DNA from: Filobasidium wieringae
Taxonomy: Eukaryota; Basidiomycota; Tremellomycetes; Filobasidiales; Filobasidiaceae
Length of the DNA: 64,000 nucleotides
Assembly: GCA_001600055.1 (NCBI GenBank)
Contig: BCIV01000007.1
Span: 558,001-622,000, forward strand
Direction: 5' to 3'
Under the pieces are notes generated by a model, which ran no database searches, was not told the DNA's origin, and was given only the letters and a program-made list of their open reading frames with translations. This document shows, in pieces, positions 12,301 to 24,300 of this stretch. The position numbers and the translations under genes were made by a program. Positions within the stretch are counted from its first letter, which is position 1; each line of letters begins with the position of its first letter.

Positions 12301-15300
12301 TGTGTCGCGACAAAGTGATTAACTTCAGCGCTCGCATGGCAGTAAGCGCTCGGGTGAAACGGCTTAAGCCTCCAATGAATATCAACGAAGTAGCTGTTGT
12401 TACTACTATACTGATCAGAACGATGAAATCAAGGAAGTTCCACAGGGATTTCAGGTATCCATTTGGCGTGAAGAAGAACCCATCCGCAACGATCTTGAAA
12501 GCTGCTTCCACGAAGAAGATACCTCCGATAGTGATTTCCGCGATGTCGAACCAGCTGGACCGTATGAGGCCATGTTCTTTGTAGTACACTCTACGATAGT
12601 CAGGTGTAGCAGTTGCAGCGATCACCAATGAAGCCAGGACTGCGAGAAACAGTAAGGCTTGGAGGAGATATTGACGCCGACCGGGTTGCCTCCCAAAGAG
12701 TCTCTCTTCGTGAAGGCAAGGAACCCATGCTTGACAAAATCGACGAAGGGGGTTGGTTTGCTCGAAACAAAATAGGGAGATATCGTATCCAGGATGGTCC
12801 GCACAGAACTCGGTAAGGATTTTGCGCCTGATTTGTATGGCTTCCCGGGCGATATCGAAGGAAGCTTCTGGGTTTTGCCGAAGAATTTGGACTCTTTGAG
12901 AAACCAGAACAGCTGTCAGCCTATTGACTAAAATCACCATCAAACCATTAACTGACAAGGCGGGGTTTGGTGCATGATCGTCTGCTCGTATCGTTCCATC
13001 TGTCTCTTTAAGGCGTACCGCGCCACGACCAGCTAGTGAGTTTAGCCAAGGCAGTAGCTTGACAGCATCGGTATCCAATGTGCCTTGATGGCGAGCAGCC
13101 TGCTGTATCTAGAGGTTAGCGATTGCAAGGCGCTTTATCGAATTAGAGATAGAGCACGCACCCTGGGTGGTGCATCTAGCGGCAGAGCAGGTTGAGTAGG
13201 ATACCGTAGTTCGGTCAAAGAGCGCGGTTGAGGTGCCTGGAAGCGATAGGGATTCCACTTCTCGAACCACGTAGTATGCAGCACCAGTGGCTTTCTACGA
13301 AGCTCAATCAGGTCGTGTTGATGGGCTAGCTTGTCTTTCTCCGAAAGCTCAAACGCCTGTCTGAACACAAATCAGTTCCAGACTTTACGAAGTTGTGTAC
13401 GGAAACAACTCTGACCTCATTAATTATTGCTACGAAAATCTGTATCAAGATCCAGTTTGCAAGCATAAACCAACCAATGAGTAGTATCGCTAACACCGGT
13501 GCTTGACCGTAACCTGTTCCGGCGGATATCTAATCCAGGCCAGTCCTATCAGTACAGTTCCGCGACGAGAGATACTCAGCTGTACTTACGGCATCATTCA
13601 GTGGCGTTGTCCAATTTTCAGACGTCATTATCTGATATATCTGTAGCTCAACTGGTCATTCAATTGAACGATCACGATCTTGCTCACCTGATACATAGCC
13701 AGGAAACTGCTCCATATCTGATTAAAGGACAGCTGGGTAGACTCGGGGTCTATCTCTCCTCGAAGCATTTGTACTGCCTGAGGACTAAAGTGCGTCAGTA
13801 GGCGGGTTCATATGATTCTGTTCTGCGCAACCCCTACCATGAGTGAGGCAACTCCAGTCATCAGCAGAAGGAATGTGACAGCACTGATGATCGCATCGAA
13901 ATGACTGAAAACATTGACCTAAACAAACTAAAGTCAGGTCTAGCAGAGAGAATGGACTCGCGAGGGCGACTGACAATGAGCGGCCTCAGCGGAGGAATAG
14001 CCAGAATGATCCGATACCATCTCGCTAGGGCGAAGGCCGTGAGCCATCTGTAGACTTCCGTGTCTTGCACAACAGGTATTATGATGACGGTCGTAACGAC
14101 CGCAAGGAATGTATCGAAACAGTTCCTGCCCGATGCGAAATAGCTCGACCATTCCGCTCCGAGAGCAGCGATACGAAGCGCGACTTCTATGTCTAGTAAG
14201 ATCGTGAATGCGCGTTCGGCGTTGTCTGAAAGACAGGTTATGAGTCGCGGCTCAGTTCCATTGTCATAGGTTTGACTGACCAAGTGCAGTCAGAGTTTTT
14301 GAATCCATGTTGTTATCTCGCTGTGCCTGAGTTACGATGCTACCAAAGATAACGAGTAACCAGAAGTAATGGGACTTCTCAAACCAAACTACCCAGCGCT
14401 TCTTCAACACGCTGGACCCCGTCGATGCCGTCACGGATTTGGCTTTCCTACATAAAACTTGTATCAGTACGAGCGAAAAGCTGTGGAGATCTGACAGGAC
14501 CTACTTCTCACGATCATCGGATCCGCCGCGCCTTTCAGCTCTAATGACCTGAAATGTCTGTACTACAGCAGCTACCATCAACGCAACCAGCCAGAAGTTG
14601 AGTACGACTAATGTTACCAACGGAAATATTCCGCTGGCGTAGTAGTCCGAGTCCATGAGTTGATACATTATCTAGATGGTGGTTGTTTGAGTTAGCAGAA
14701 TATCAGAGACTTCTATTCAGCAATGGTACAGAACGTACCGAACTCCACGTGTTCGCTGAAGTCGGCATAGCAGATCAACATCCGACTGAAATGGCTAACT
14801 GAGGATACTTACAGGATGCTATGATGGAGATTTGTAGTAATGACTGAAATATGTTGTCGAAAGTCCCCAATCCTTCGGGATTACCATCGGTCATCTGAAT
14901 CAGACTGTATATATGAGTAAGGAAAGAATGTATCGTGTCGTCATAGGACATACCTTACAAATCTGTCCAAGAGGACAGATGTATCCCTTCGGATCAAGAT
15001 CACTGATCCAACCAACCGGTAACAGCGTGGTTGGATCTATGTATCCTCCGCATTGTTTGGCAAGATCGATACTGTAAGTAGCGTTGAAGGGATCTAGAGG
15101 CGGCTTCAATCTCAGTACAAACAAGGGGTAACGCTAAGTCAGTCGGTACTGCCTACACACCGCTCAGTTCGCATGTCCGGCGGAATGATCCAGAGAAACT
15201 CTGTACGCCTATTATACCAAACAGCAAGGCTGCAAATCCCAGGAAGAACGAGACTCGAACCAACAGTGGCCCAGCCCTCTTTAAAGAATGGAGTACAGTC

Positions 15301-17258
15301 TAAACAGGAATAGTGTCTGTCATAAGCATGCTGGTTTATAGAATTTTTACAAGATGTTCTTACAGCAGTTCCACTGGTCAATAGTAGTAAACGAGCCGTG
15401 CGTAAGGTACTGAGCGCTCTGAATAGATACAGATGATATTGCTCCGTAGCTTCCATACGAAATGACGCCAATATGAATGTGATCCAGAAGCAACTGACTG
15501 CTAGTAGATCTATCCGGCTGCTCTGTAGCTATGAGTGAAAGTCGAATGAAGGAAGCGCTCACACTCACTGCCATGAATGCCGAAGGAAAGGGCGGCCTGT
15601 CGCTGCCATAGACATCTGACGTTTCATCGCGACTTCAAAAGGTAATTCTTCGAAAAGCGTGCCGCGCGATCTAGGCTTGCTCTGTTGCGGCTGTGCTCCA
15701 GCAGGCAGCCCTGACCGAGTTGCCTCTTGTCGATTTCGTTCTTCTGCTTGTTTTTGCTTGATGTTTTCGCTACGCCACTGTTGCTGAGCGCGGATCTGCC
15801 GATGAGCGATAGCGCTCGGACGGACCATTGAATTACTTCGATGAAGGCCGTCCTGCACGGGAGAGGGAGATCGATTGATATGTCGTCGGAATGATTGGTA
15901 CCGATTTAACAACATCTGGGGTTGTGAAACCACCCTTGGCTCCAGAACACCTGGCACAGCGGTCAACGTCATTTTGGGATCGAAAATTAAACCAGTCACG
16001 ACAATCCGAGCGAAAATCTCAAATGTGAAGATCATAAATATCATGAGCAGTGCCCAATCCTCCCATGCTCGAAAGTAACCGTCGTTTCCACGAGGACGGT
16101 CAAGTGCAGGCGCTGACTGTAACACCAAGACGACGGCATTAAAAATGATCAACATTAGGATTGCTGATTCGGTATAGCTATACAAGACACCTGCTCATTA
16201 GCGTTTACAATCGACATTTGTGTGGCGGCGGCAACTCACGGACTCTTCATGATGTTGTACATTGCAACCCGCAGTCCATTCTTAGGGCCAAAAATCCCCA
16301 AAGACTTCCCTTTCAAAGGCCAATGGGGATCTTCTTGAGGCGAGGGGACTGTAGCCTGTTGAGGTGCAGGGTTGACGAAGGAAGGCGTAGCTTGTGTAGC
16401 AGGCTCTACCAAAGTATCCTTGGTACTTGTTCTGAAGTTTAGGTTAGAACTCTTATCCTTGTCTTCCAGATCCGAACCGCTTGAAGTCTCATCTGGTTCA
16501 GATTGCACATCCATGGTATCGGACAATCGCAAAAGTCGCAGCTCGTCGTCACTATTCCCTTCTGGCTGCATAGCAGCGACTCGCCTGCTGACGTTTCGCA
16601 TGAGATTAGTAGCTTCCCGAAAGGTATTGCTCCGTTTCATTGCGGATGATAGACCAGTCGGCCCGACCTTTGCAGAGCGATGCCGTCCTAACCCTGACCC
16701 ATACGATTTTCTGGTACTCGGCGAATAGCCAAGCCTATTGATTCCGGTGTCCCGATGTTCATCATCGGAAGAGTCGACTGGACCTAACTCATGCATTGGA
16801 ATAGAGTCCCGTGTATATCCCATTTCGGGATCATCAAAATGTCCTAAAGACGCAGAACTTCCTGATTCTATCCGCTGCAGCTGAGGTCTTGGTGGTTTCA
16901 TTCTTGATGGTCCTGCTCCTGCTAAAGGCATCAGGAAACTATTGGAAGATGTCAGGTCGGACCTCGTCTGGCCGAAAACATCCTGGTAATTCATATTTGG
17001 ACCTAAAGATACGTCAGATAGTCTGTGATGAGAACCATCTTCGTCACTTGAGGAGCTGGCTCCGCGTCCATCGCTTTGTGCTGGCCGAGGTTGCAGGAAA
17101 TCTTCGGTACTGGAGTTGTATTGATTGCTACTGTCGGAGAAATCTGTATGTGACCGAGACCAGCTTGGACGACGTCGAGAGGTCGGGGATACCGGCGCAA
17201 TGGCTGTCGAACTAGAGCTAGCTCGTACATGATTATGATTTTCTCTGGGCTGTTGCAT
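9371..17258 (-). CDS. CCH1: Voltage-gated calcium channel CCH1 (four-domain alpha1-like subunit)
   Basis: The largest gene of the window is cut by many short introns and encodes roughly 2,000 residues. The start ATG is at 17258-17256 and the stop TAA at 9373-9371. A Ser-rich cytoplasmic N-terminus of about 335 residues ends in [14 protein letters not shown], a CCH1 hallmark before the first membrane segment. Four channel repeats follow. Their filter segments are SSNTWSSIMYQ (domain I, 14739-14755 and 14671), [11 protein letters not shown] (domain II, about 13610), SLEGWTSV (domain III, about 11980) and [11 protein letters not shown] (domain IV, about 10825), giving the N-E-E-E ring expected for fungal Cch1. 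S4-like helices with regularly spaced arginines are present (for example [16 protein letters not shown] at about 15400). The tail has an EF-hand-like stretch with [14 protein letters not shown] near 10400. Cch1, with Mid1, admits calcium during ER, cell-wall and pheromone stress. Confidence 0.92.
14739..14755 (-). other. CCH1: 17-nt micro-exon of CCH1 encoding the domain I filter
   Basis: Read on the minus strand, the exon before it ends at 14813 with ...ATA GCA TCC T, followed by GTAAGT. The 17 bases at 14755-14739 supply CG AAC ACG TGG AGT TCG and are flanked by TTCAG and GTACGT. The next exon starts at 14671 with ATA ATG TAT CAA. The joined peptide [19 protein letters not shown] matches the Cch1 domain I pore. 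The flanking introns are 57 and 67 nt, normal for this genome. Leaving the micro-exon out would remove the filter asparagine and shift the frame. Confidence 0.85.
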
Positions 17259-17811
17259 GGCCAAAGATGGCTTCAGTCTATAGCTATTCTGACCATGATG
17301 GACGAGTACTAGACGGTCTCGTTGTTGATCAAGCTGATTTCAACTCTGATGTAATAGATACTGCACAGCCAGGCAGAGGTCTTTCCATCAACATAGAATG
17401 ACGTTCGCTACTGCGACTAAGTTGCCCGAGCCTGCGGAAACAAAAGGGCACTGTTACGCTTCTACCTGAAGTCGTTCCGTGCAAATACCCTGAGTCGTCG
17501 GCATTGTTTGCATGCACTGAACATTCCGCATCAAAATGTCCGATCTTCCTTAACCCTGACGATAGCACACAACCTGGTCACATCAACAACCAAAGCAGAG
17601 ACGAGAGCTCCCCAGCTTGTTCGCGTGTTTCGTTCAATGCATGTATATATTATAAGTGATTATAAAGACGAGCACACTATAGCCAGCTCGTCTAAGGCTT
17701 TGATGAGAACCGCATCCCGTCTCCCCGTCTCCTGTAACTTTCGTATTCCTCCTTCATTCTATTGGCTTATGCTGATTAGGGCTACTTTCTGCTCTCTTAT
17801 TGAGGGGGAGA
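17259..17811. promoter_or_regulatory. Promoter region of CCH1 and 3' side of the MARVEL gene
   Basis: The stretch lies upstream of the minus-strand CCH1 start and downstream of the minus-strand MARVEL gene stop. Reading frames of up to 117 codons on both strands show no family resemblance or splice structure. I see no defined element. Confidence 0.4.
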
Positions 17812-18513
17812 TTAAGCGGTCAAAGGACCAGAGATTCGGTCCCCACGGCGCATTGACCTGACTCCGAGGAGGATGACAACGATGAGGGCGGCGGTCAACA
17901 ACAACCAGGTCATCCAAGCGAAAGCCTCGGCCGCGACGTTCTGGGTGCAGTGGGCAACGAGAGCTCGGCCACAATCTCCGGGTCCACTGAGCATGTCAGC
18001 GGTGGATCCAGCGTAAGCGAGCCAGAAGACCCAACTAGAAGCAAGATGGCCCAGGTCAGCTGAGTATTGATATGCTAAAAAGGCGTTGTGGACGTACGTG
18101 ATGAACAACCAGACTCCGTGAGAGGCGATAGAGCTGATGACGTTCTGGACGCCGGCCAAGAAGAATGCCATGTAGGCGGCACTGAACACAACAGTCCAGA
18201 TCGATACGAACCTGTTGCAATCACATCCAAAGATCAATGGCCTGCTGGAAATGGACGCCGGGTGAGGTTGTACTTACAGTCCGAATCGGATTGTTCCGGT
18301 GAAGTGACCGCTAGGGTACCCGTACTTGTTGTACCTGGAGGTAAGGTAGGCAGTGATACACATCTCAATGATGGAGAAGAGAAGGATCAATCCGAAGATT
18401 ACTGCATGGAATTACGAGTCAATGTCAACACGAGTTCCGAGTCAGAATACCTCGGACACCTATGACTACTAACCTGGGTGACCCCTTCGAACGTGAGAAT
18501 CGGCATCGACCAT
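17812..18513 (-). CDS. MARVEL-domain four-helix membrane protein
   Basis: Four exons on the minus strand encode 166 residues: 18513-18474, 18401-18278, 18211-18098 and 18034-17812 (TAA). The spliced start MVDADSHVRRGHPVIFGLIL gives a short cytosolic tail and first membrane helix. Three further hydrophobic segments follow: one around WTVVFSAAYMAFFLAGV, one around GVWLFITWVFWLAYAGS, and one around WMTWLLLTAALIVVILLG. The H-P-x-x-F-G-L-I-L-L-F-S-I-I-E pattern is typical of fungal MARVEL proteins, which organise membrane microdomains or secretory cargo. The third intron is needed to create FITWVFWLAY; without it the helix is interrupted by an unrelated insert. The specific role in this organism cannot be told from the sequence. 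Confidence 0.8.
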
Positions 18514-19715
18514 TGTTGATAGTGGTTTATTGAGTGGTGAAGTTTAACTAAAGAAGGACGACGAGGCGAATGAGCACAAGATGAAGAGCAAGCCAAGGTA
18601 GAACAACATACGAGTGTGTGAAGATTTGTTTGCTAGTGGCTAATTATCGAAAGGTCGTGGCGAGCAGTCGATAAGATGAAGAGATTTATGGATGGGCTTT
18701 TCAACAAACAGGAATCGCAAAGAGCAGATGCGGATGACGATGGTTTATGAAGCAAACCCAAGGTGGTCGTACGTTTTGGAAGAGCGATCGTCTACTTGCA
18801 GGCATTTTCCGCTTGTAGATGGTCAGTGACGTCAAGCCTTCTCTATGGACTTCCGTCACCCTGCCGCGCGCCGGCTTTGCCCCTTTCTGGCCACCCGCGC
18901 GAAGGGAACGTGATCATCATCGCTCATCTGTCTCCGCGCTTGCCCAATGACTTTCTACCGGTTCGGCAACTGAACATCAATTCAAGGAGTCTTGATCGCT
19001 CTTCCTCATCATCAACGGAGGTACAAGTCAGAGATGACTGATCGGAGATCAGAAGAGACATGGACCCATTCTTTGCCGGTGTTCGTTCATGCAAACTGGA
19101 GCAATAAGAGGGTCATTTTATGGAGTTTTGACTTAGAGTGCGTTGACAATGTCCCGATCGTAAGTTACCGAAGCGGAAATGGCAGGAATCAGTCAACAAA
19201 CAGGTCGGGTGGCAAGTTCGTCTAAGAAAATGATTGGTCATTCCGGAAGCTCTGGAAGATACATCTCGTCCTAGATGCAATCGTGAGGATCTGAGCACCT
19301 TGCAGCTTGCAAACATCCTGATTTTGTTGAGATGTAATCCCTTGAGATCCCGACCTTCCGGTTTGGGATTACTGCGGACAAGCCGGACAAGTGAAACACG
19401 GGGCGTTCTCTGCGCGCGTCAGGCGAAACGCATTATTTGATAAAATTTGAAATGTGAAATAAGCGCAATGTCCGAGAAGGTGGCAGCTTTACGCGCGCTT
19501 ACTGGTTCTTGATCCATTTGTCTCGCGGATTGCGCTTCTTGTTTGGGCCTCAAGCCTCGCTCACCTCGCCTTCGGTTCTGGGCTGGCGGGAGCTTAGACC
19601 CTACGCGTACTGCCAGCTTCGACCTGTGGGACTTGTCAATCTCGACCTCTTGAGCCCTAGTTGGACCTATTATCGTCGCCTGTACTACCACCAGAGTTTC
19701 CTCAAGCCCGTCAAA
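18514..19715. promoter_or_regulatory. Shared divergent promoter region between MARVEL gene and RPS28
   Basis: About 1.2 kb separates the two divergently transcribed genes. Frames of up to 116 codons occur on both strands but overlap each other and show no family signal. The last 90 bases before the RPS28 ATG are rich in C and T, as is common for ribosomal protein gene leaders. No RNA gene or repeat was recognised. Confidence 0.4.
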
Positions 19716-20420
19716 ATGGTTAGTCTGAGTGATGGGATTCGTTCGCGATGGTCGGGCAAGATCTGACAACTTCCACTTGACCGTTATTGTAGGAGAACGT
19801 TCAGAAGCAACCCGTCAAGCTCGCTAAGGTTACCAGGGTGGGTGGAGATTTTCTTGGTTGGACCGTGTGATCTGCAAGAGAGGACAGGTTGGATCAAGGC
19901 AAAGCATTCGCAAGGATACGGAAATAGGCAGCATGTCCCAAAGAGCAACACCAATCAGTTGGCAGGAGAAAGCACGATACGGCACGAAGTGGAAACGACT
20001 TTACACGGACACTATCTGTCGTCACCCCCCTCCCCCGATCTTTTAGAAATAGCAGTTTCCCCATCACCATCAAATTCGAAAGCAATGGAACCCTCATCAA
20101 ACCGACACCCACAGCTCCATCTCTCTTGCAGATCACAGGGAACGCTTGCGAATGCAAATACTGATCCATAGTAACTTATACAGGTCCTCGGTCGTACCGG
20201 TTCCCGAGGAGGTATCACTCAGGTCCGTGTTGAGTTCATGGACGACACTTCTCGATCGATCGTCCGAAACGTCAAGGGACCTGTCAAGGTCGATGACATC
20301 TTGGCTCTTTTGGAGTCTGAGAGGGAGGCTCGGTGAGTTTATCACAAGTGTCATCTTTAGCTCGAGATGGCAACTGATGAATGGTTGTAATCCCGTTTAA
20401 TGTTCAGTCGTCTTCGTTAA
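19716..20420 (+). CDS. RPS28: 40S ribosomal protein eS28
   Basis: Four exons encode 69 residues: 19716-19718 (the ATG alone), 19793-19837, 20184-20332 and 20408-20420 (TAA). The protein begins [20 protein letters not shown] and contains [20 protein letters not shown] and ends ESEREARRLR, which is the full length and ending of eS28. It sits at the mRNA exit side of the small subunit. The start codon is a complete exon by itself, a common arrangement in fungal ribosomal protein genes. The second intron is 346 nt, several times longer than the others (74 and 75 nt). None of this gene except the third exon would be found without splicing. Confidence 0.95.
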
Positions 20421-21343
20421 TTCCTTTCTTCACTACCTCGATCAACCTCATCTTAAACCTTTGACGAGTAATCTCGGATTCAATGTATACCGGACTGGAG
20501 TCGCCTGAGGGCTCTTCTCTCGAAGCCGCTCGGATAAGAATGAAGGATGATGGGAAAATAGAAGTTTTGAGAAAAGGGATTGAATGGGATGGGAATGAAA
20601 GTCGAGGATATGGGATGATCTCGCAGGGATGGGAGCTTGTACGTTGGTACTGCCATTGGATACTATTCGTCTCGCCCTATATCAGTCATCAAAGAGTGGG
20701 CAATATGTCCATCACATAAGCTTGTCGCAAACAGCCACAATGAGGTAGACGGAGACGGCCTTTGTGATGCGGATCTTGTCTGGGGGGTCATCAAGTCAGC
20801 CCGGATCGCCTACGCGGAAGCTCGCGATCGCTTGATTCCCTGGATCTCGAGGCCATCACAGATTCGCTATTGATTTCAATCAGACGTGAGAACGACGAGT
20901 GAAAATAAAGCTTTAACAAAAGGAATGCGAAGACTCCGATATCCTTGAGGTTCAGGTGATCTACATGGTATCTGAAGAAAGTCTGCGTGCGCTTGACCTG
21001 TTATCAGTTCTGACAGAAAGCAGGGGGCATTTGTCGAACTGCTGGAAGGACCGTTCTACGTGGTCTTTTTTGGGAAGTCCGGCTTGAGCGGTATTCTCTT
21101 GCGTTTGTCCAGCATGTTGAGCATGACGGTTGCTCGTTACTGACCTCCACTTTCTCGAGCAACCGCGTTGAATGGCGACGCGTCTAAATTACGATGTTGT
21201 TATTATTATTGATGATTATGGCTGCACCGGCTGCACCTGACTGCATTTCTATCATTCTAATCGAGCCTGAGTTGACGAGGCTGCTCGGTCTCATACAGGA
21301 GATAAGGGCGTCAAAGTACGTCTCAGGCAGTAGGTTGATCATC
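20421..21343. other. Intergenic region RPS28-TOF1, no supported gene
   Basis: Two overlapping plus-strand frames (20483-20719 and 20637-20873, 78 codons each) lie here. They show no family resemblance, and no donor/acceptor pair joins them convincingly. The TOF1 frame also extends 50 codons upstream of the chosen start, to 21194, as a hydrophobic run that fits no Tof1 N-terminus; it is likely leader sequence. Confidence 0.4.
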
Positions 21344-24300
21344 ATGGATTTCGTTACTCAGGCAAGGGAGGCTGCCGATCGATATGACCGGGAAGCGGCT
21401 GAGGAAGAACAACGAGAAGAGATGGGAATGGAAGACGAGGAAGATGATGAGATGATCGACAGGATGGAGGTATTCATGCCTGTTGTTCAAAGCTTGATTG
21501 GAGCCCTCGGAGGCTTCGAAGTAAGCAGTTCGTGACATCCAACCCCCTGTGTATAATTGCTGAAGTCAGCCTATCATAATACAGGAAGTTATCAACCCAG
21601 AAACTCGCGAAGTGGATGTGGTTTACCGACCCGGAGATTCGGTACTTTCCGTTCTGCGAGATTTGAAGAAGTTATGGCGCAAGGATGACACGGACGACGA
21701 GAGGACGGTCTTCCGATGTTTTGCCAAAGCTGGCTTGTGCACGGAGTTGGTTGCCTTGTTGGAAGAATGCACTGGACGAGGGGACACAGGCAGGAAGATC
21801 GCTTTAGCAGCAGCAGATCTACTAGCTGCACTCACATGGCCCATTGACGTCCAGCGAGAATTGCAAGACATGTTGGAAGATGCAGAGGTTGTGGTCTCTG
21901 ATTACGCTAGTCTGCTAAGGAGTCAGGTAGAATACAAGGTCAGTGCTTTTCGATGCAGTGCATGTCAGCTCAGGCTGACCGTTGCAAGCTACTAGGCTTT
22001 GATGTTAAGGTCGGGAGAGACTCTTAAGAGCTTAATGATATTACTCGTGCCTTCCCTGGCGTTGTCGAGGCGGTACGCCAGCTGTCTTTCTGATGATACC
22101 TGAGATCCATACTGATCCAACTCCTTTTGCAGAGACCGTACAGATAAAGACCGCAGAATCATATCCCTGATGCTTCACCTGGTCCGAAATCTCCTTGCTA
22201 TTAGAGATCCAGTCGGTTCAGGAGGAGACACAGGCGAGCGGATGGAACTCGGTTCTTTGCAGAGCCGTTTGATCACTCAGCTAGAAGAAGCGCAATTTAT
22301 GGCTCTATTTCTCACCCTGGCCGAGAACGCGGAAAGACCAGAGTTTGAGGAATACAACGTCTTGATACTCGATTCGACATGGCTAATGCTGCGAGCTGTA
22401 GAGGTTGAAGACCTCACGAAAGATTCTAGTGAAGTAAGCTGGGTGAATTAACTGGGAATCTCAATACGCTGAGCCATTTGACCTGTAGGCGGCATCTGCC
22501 GCATTGGGCAAGTTGCTAGAGGAAGAAAATCAGAAGAGACAGCACGCTAAACGGACAGGAAACACTCGTCATTCTCGGTTCGGTACAACAATAGTGATGA
22601 AGTCGGTTCGTTTAGCTCGTCCTGTAGCCCAACCTTGATTGTGACGGCTTAACTTGCCACCGTATAGGGATCTGATCGATACGTGTTGCACAAGCAATCA
22701 TCCATATCCACAACGGCAGGAGCGGTAATAGACGGCATCAAGCGGAAACGAGCAGGAAAGGCCACAAAAGAAGATGAACTGACTATGAAGAGCAGCGGTG
22801 TCACTATGTTGAACCAAGAAGCTCTGAGCATTTTGAAATCATTTGCCACGGGTTTCCTACAGTGTTTCGACAGTCAGTCCTCTTTTGCATCCTGCATCTG
22901 CTTGAGCCAGCAGTTTAGGAACACCAACGTCGACAGGTTTCTTTCACAGCATTTTGAAGGACATCCGGCTGGGCAGGAACAAGATCCGCGAAACTGATAA
23001 CTTGCGAGTGTTGTTCCTCTCTCGGTTCTTCATGGAATATTTTATCTGCGTAAGGCAACAACAAGTCGCAGCCAAATTCAAGAAGGAACGTGAGGCTGAA
23101 ATGGCTAGGCGCAAAGCCGAGAGGGAACGAGACCCATTAGCTGCGATGGGCTTGGACGACGATTCTCTGATGGCCCAACTGAAGGACAATGAAGCCCAAT
23201 CTAGCACACAAGCTCGCACTGAGGTCGAATCAGATTCCTCAATGGACTTCCGGTTGTTGGCGGAGGTCTTCCAAGACGAAACACGGGGTTGGCTCGGTAA
23301 ACGTTTAGGGGAGGCAAAAGACGCCAAAGCGAGTTTCGAAGGCTGAGGCGCAAGAGTTGCTGGTACTGACCTGGTTGAATATGACAGCCTCGCGGAGATC
23401 TAGAAATCCAGGCCTGCCTAGATTTTTTCACACAGCTAGTATGTCCGGTTGATCAATCGTTCCTTGAAGCTTGACTAATCAGCCGGGTCCTCGCTCAGTT
23501 ATTGGTGATCAGCGAGATGTCAACCAATGAGGATCCAGAAATCTTGGAATTGGCGGATACATTATCCGCCAAATTATTGCAAAACGCTGAGTTCATTGAA
23601 ACCGCATACGATTGCCTTAAGACGTACAAACATCAATCAATGGCGTTAGTAGTACACTTTCTCCCCCTGTCATGCGCTGCTAAATGCGATGATCACCCCA
23701 TCTTAGCTATCTAGACTCTGCCATCAATTTCTGTTATACCTTGATCCGTACACTGGAACTTTACACTAAAGATAAGGGGCAGATCCATATCCGAAAAAAG
23801 AGAGAGATGGACAAGAGAAAAAGTAGGCTGAATCGCCCCTTCTGGTTGGCGCGAGCTGATCGTCAGCACAACTACTAGAAAAGCAATCAGATGCAGATGT
23901 CAATCTCGATGACGAAGAAGAACAGTCAGCTGCTTTGGAAATGGCGACAGCGATGTATAGCGAGCATACAAGACAGTTCCGGGATTTTGAAAGAGCATTG
24001 GCGGACGAGCGGATTGTCACGACACTTGTGCGATATTTAGGGCGTTATCGAGAATTCCGCGACTCGCGTAAGCTCAAAAGACTTGTTAGCCTTATGCATC
24101 GCATAGTCGTTAGCGTAGGAGCAGAAGCATTTTTCTTCAAGGTGAGCACGCTTGAACGTTGATAGTCGGATAAATCACTGGCTGACACACTTCATCCAGG
24201 TCTCAGGTTTCGAGGTGTTCAAAAAGGTTCTCGACGATCAGCGCTCGCTTCCAGCTGGTCAATCCACGAAAGATCTGATTTCATGTATCACTTACATCTT

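Noticed and set aside
20483..20873. Two overlapping plus-strand frames downstream of RPS28 as a possible gene
   Set aside because: No recognisable family, no good splice pair to join them, and weak start contexts; more likely RPS28 3' sequence.
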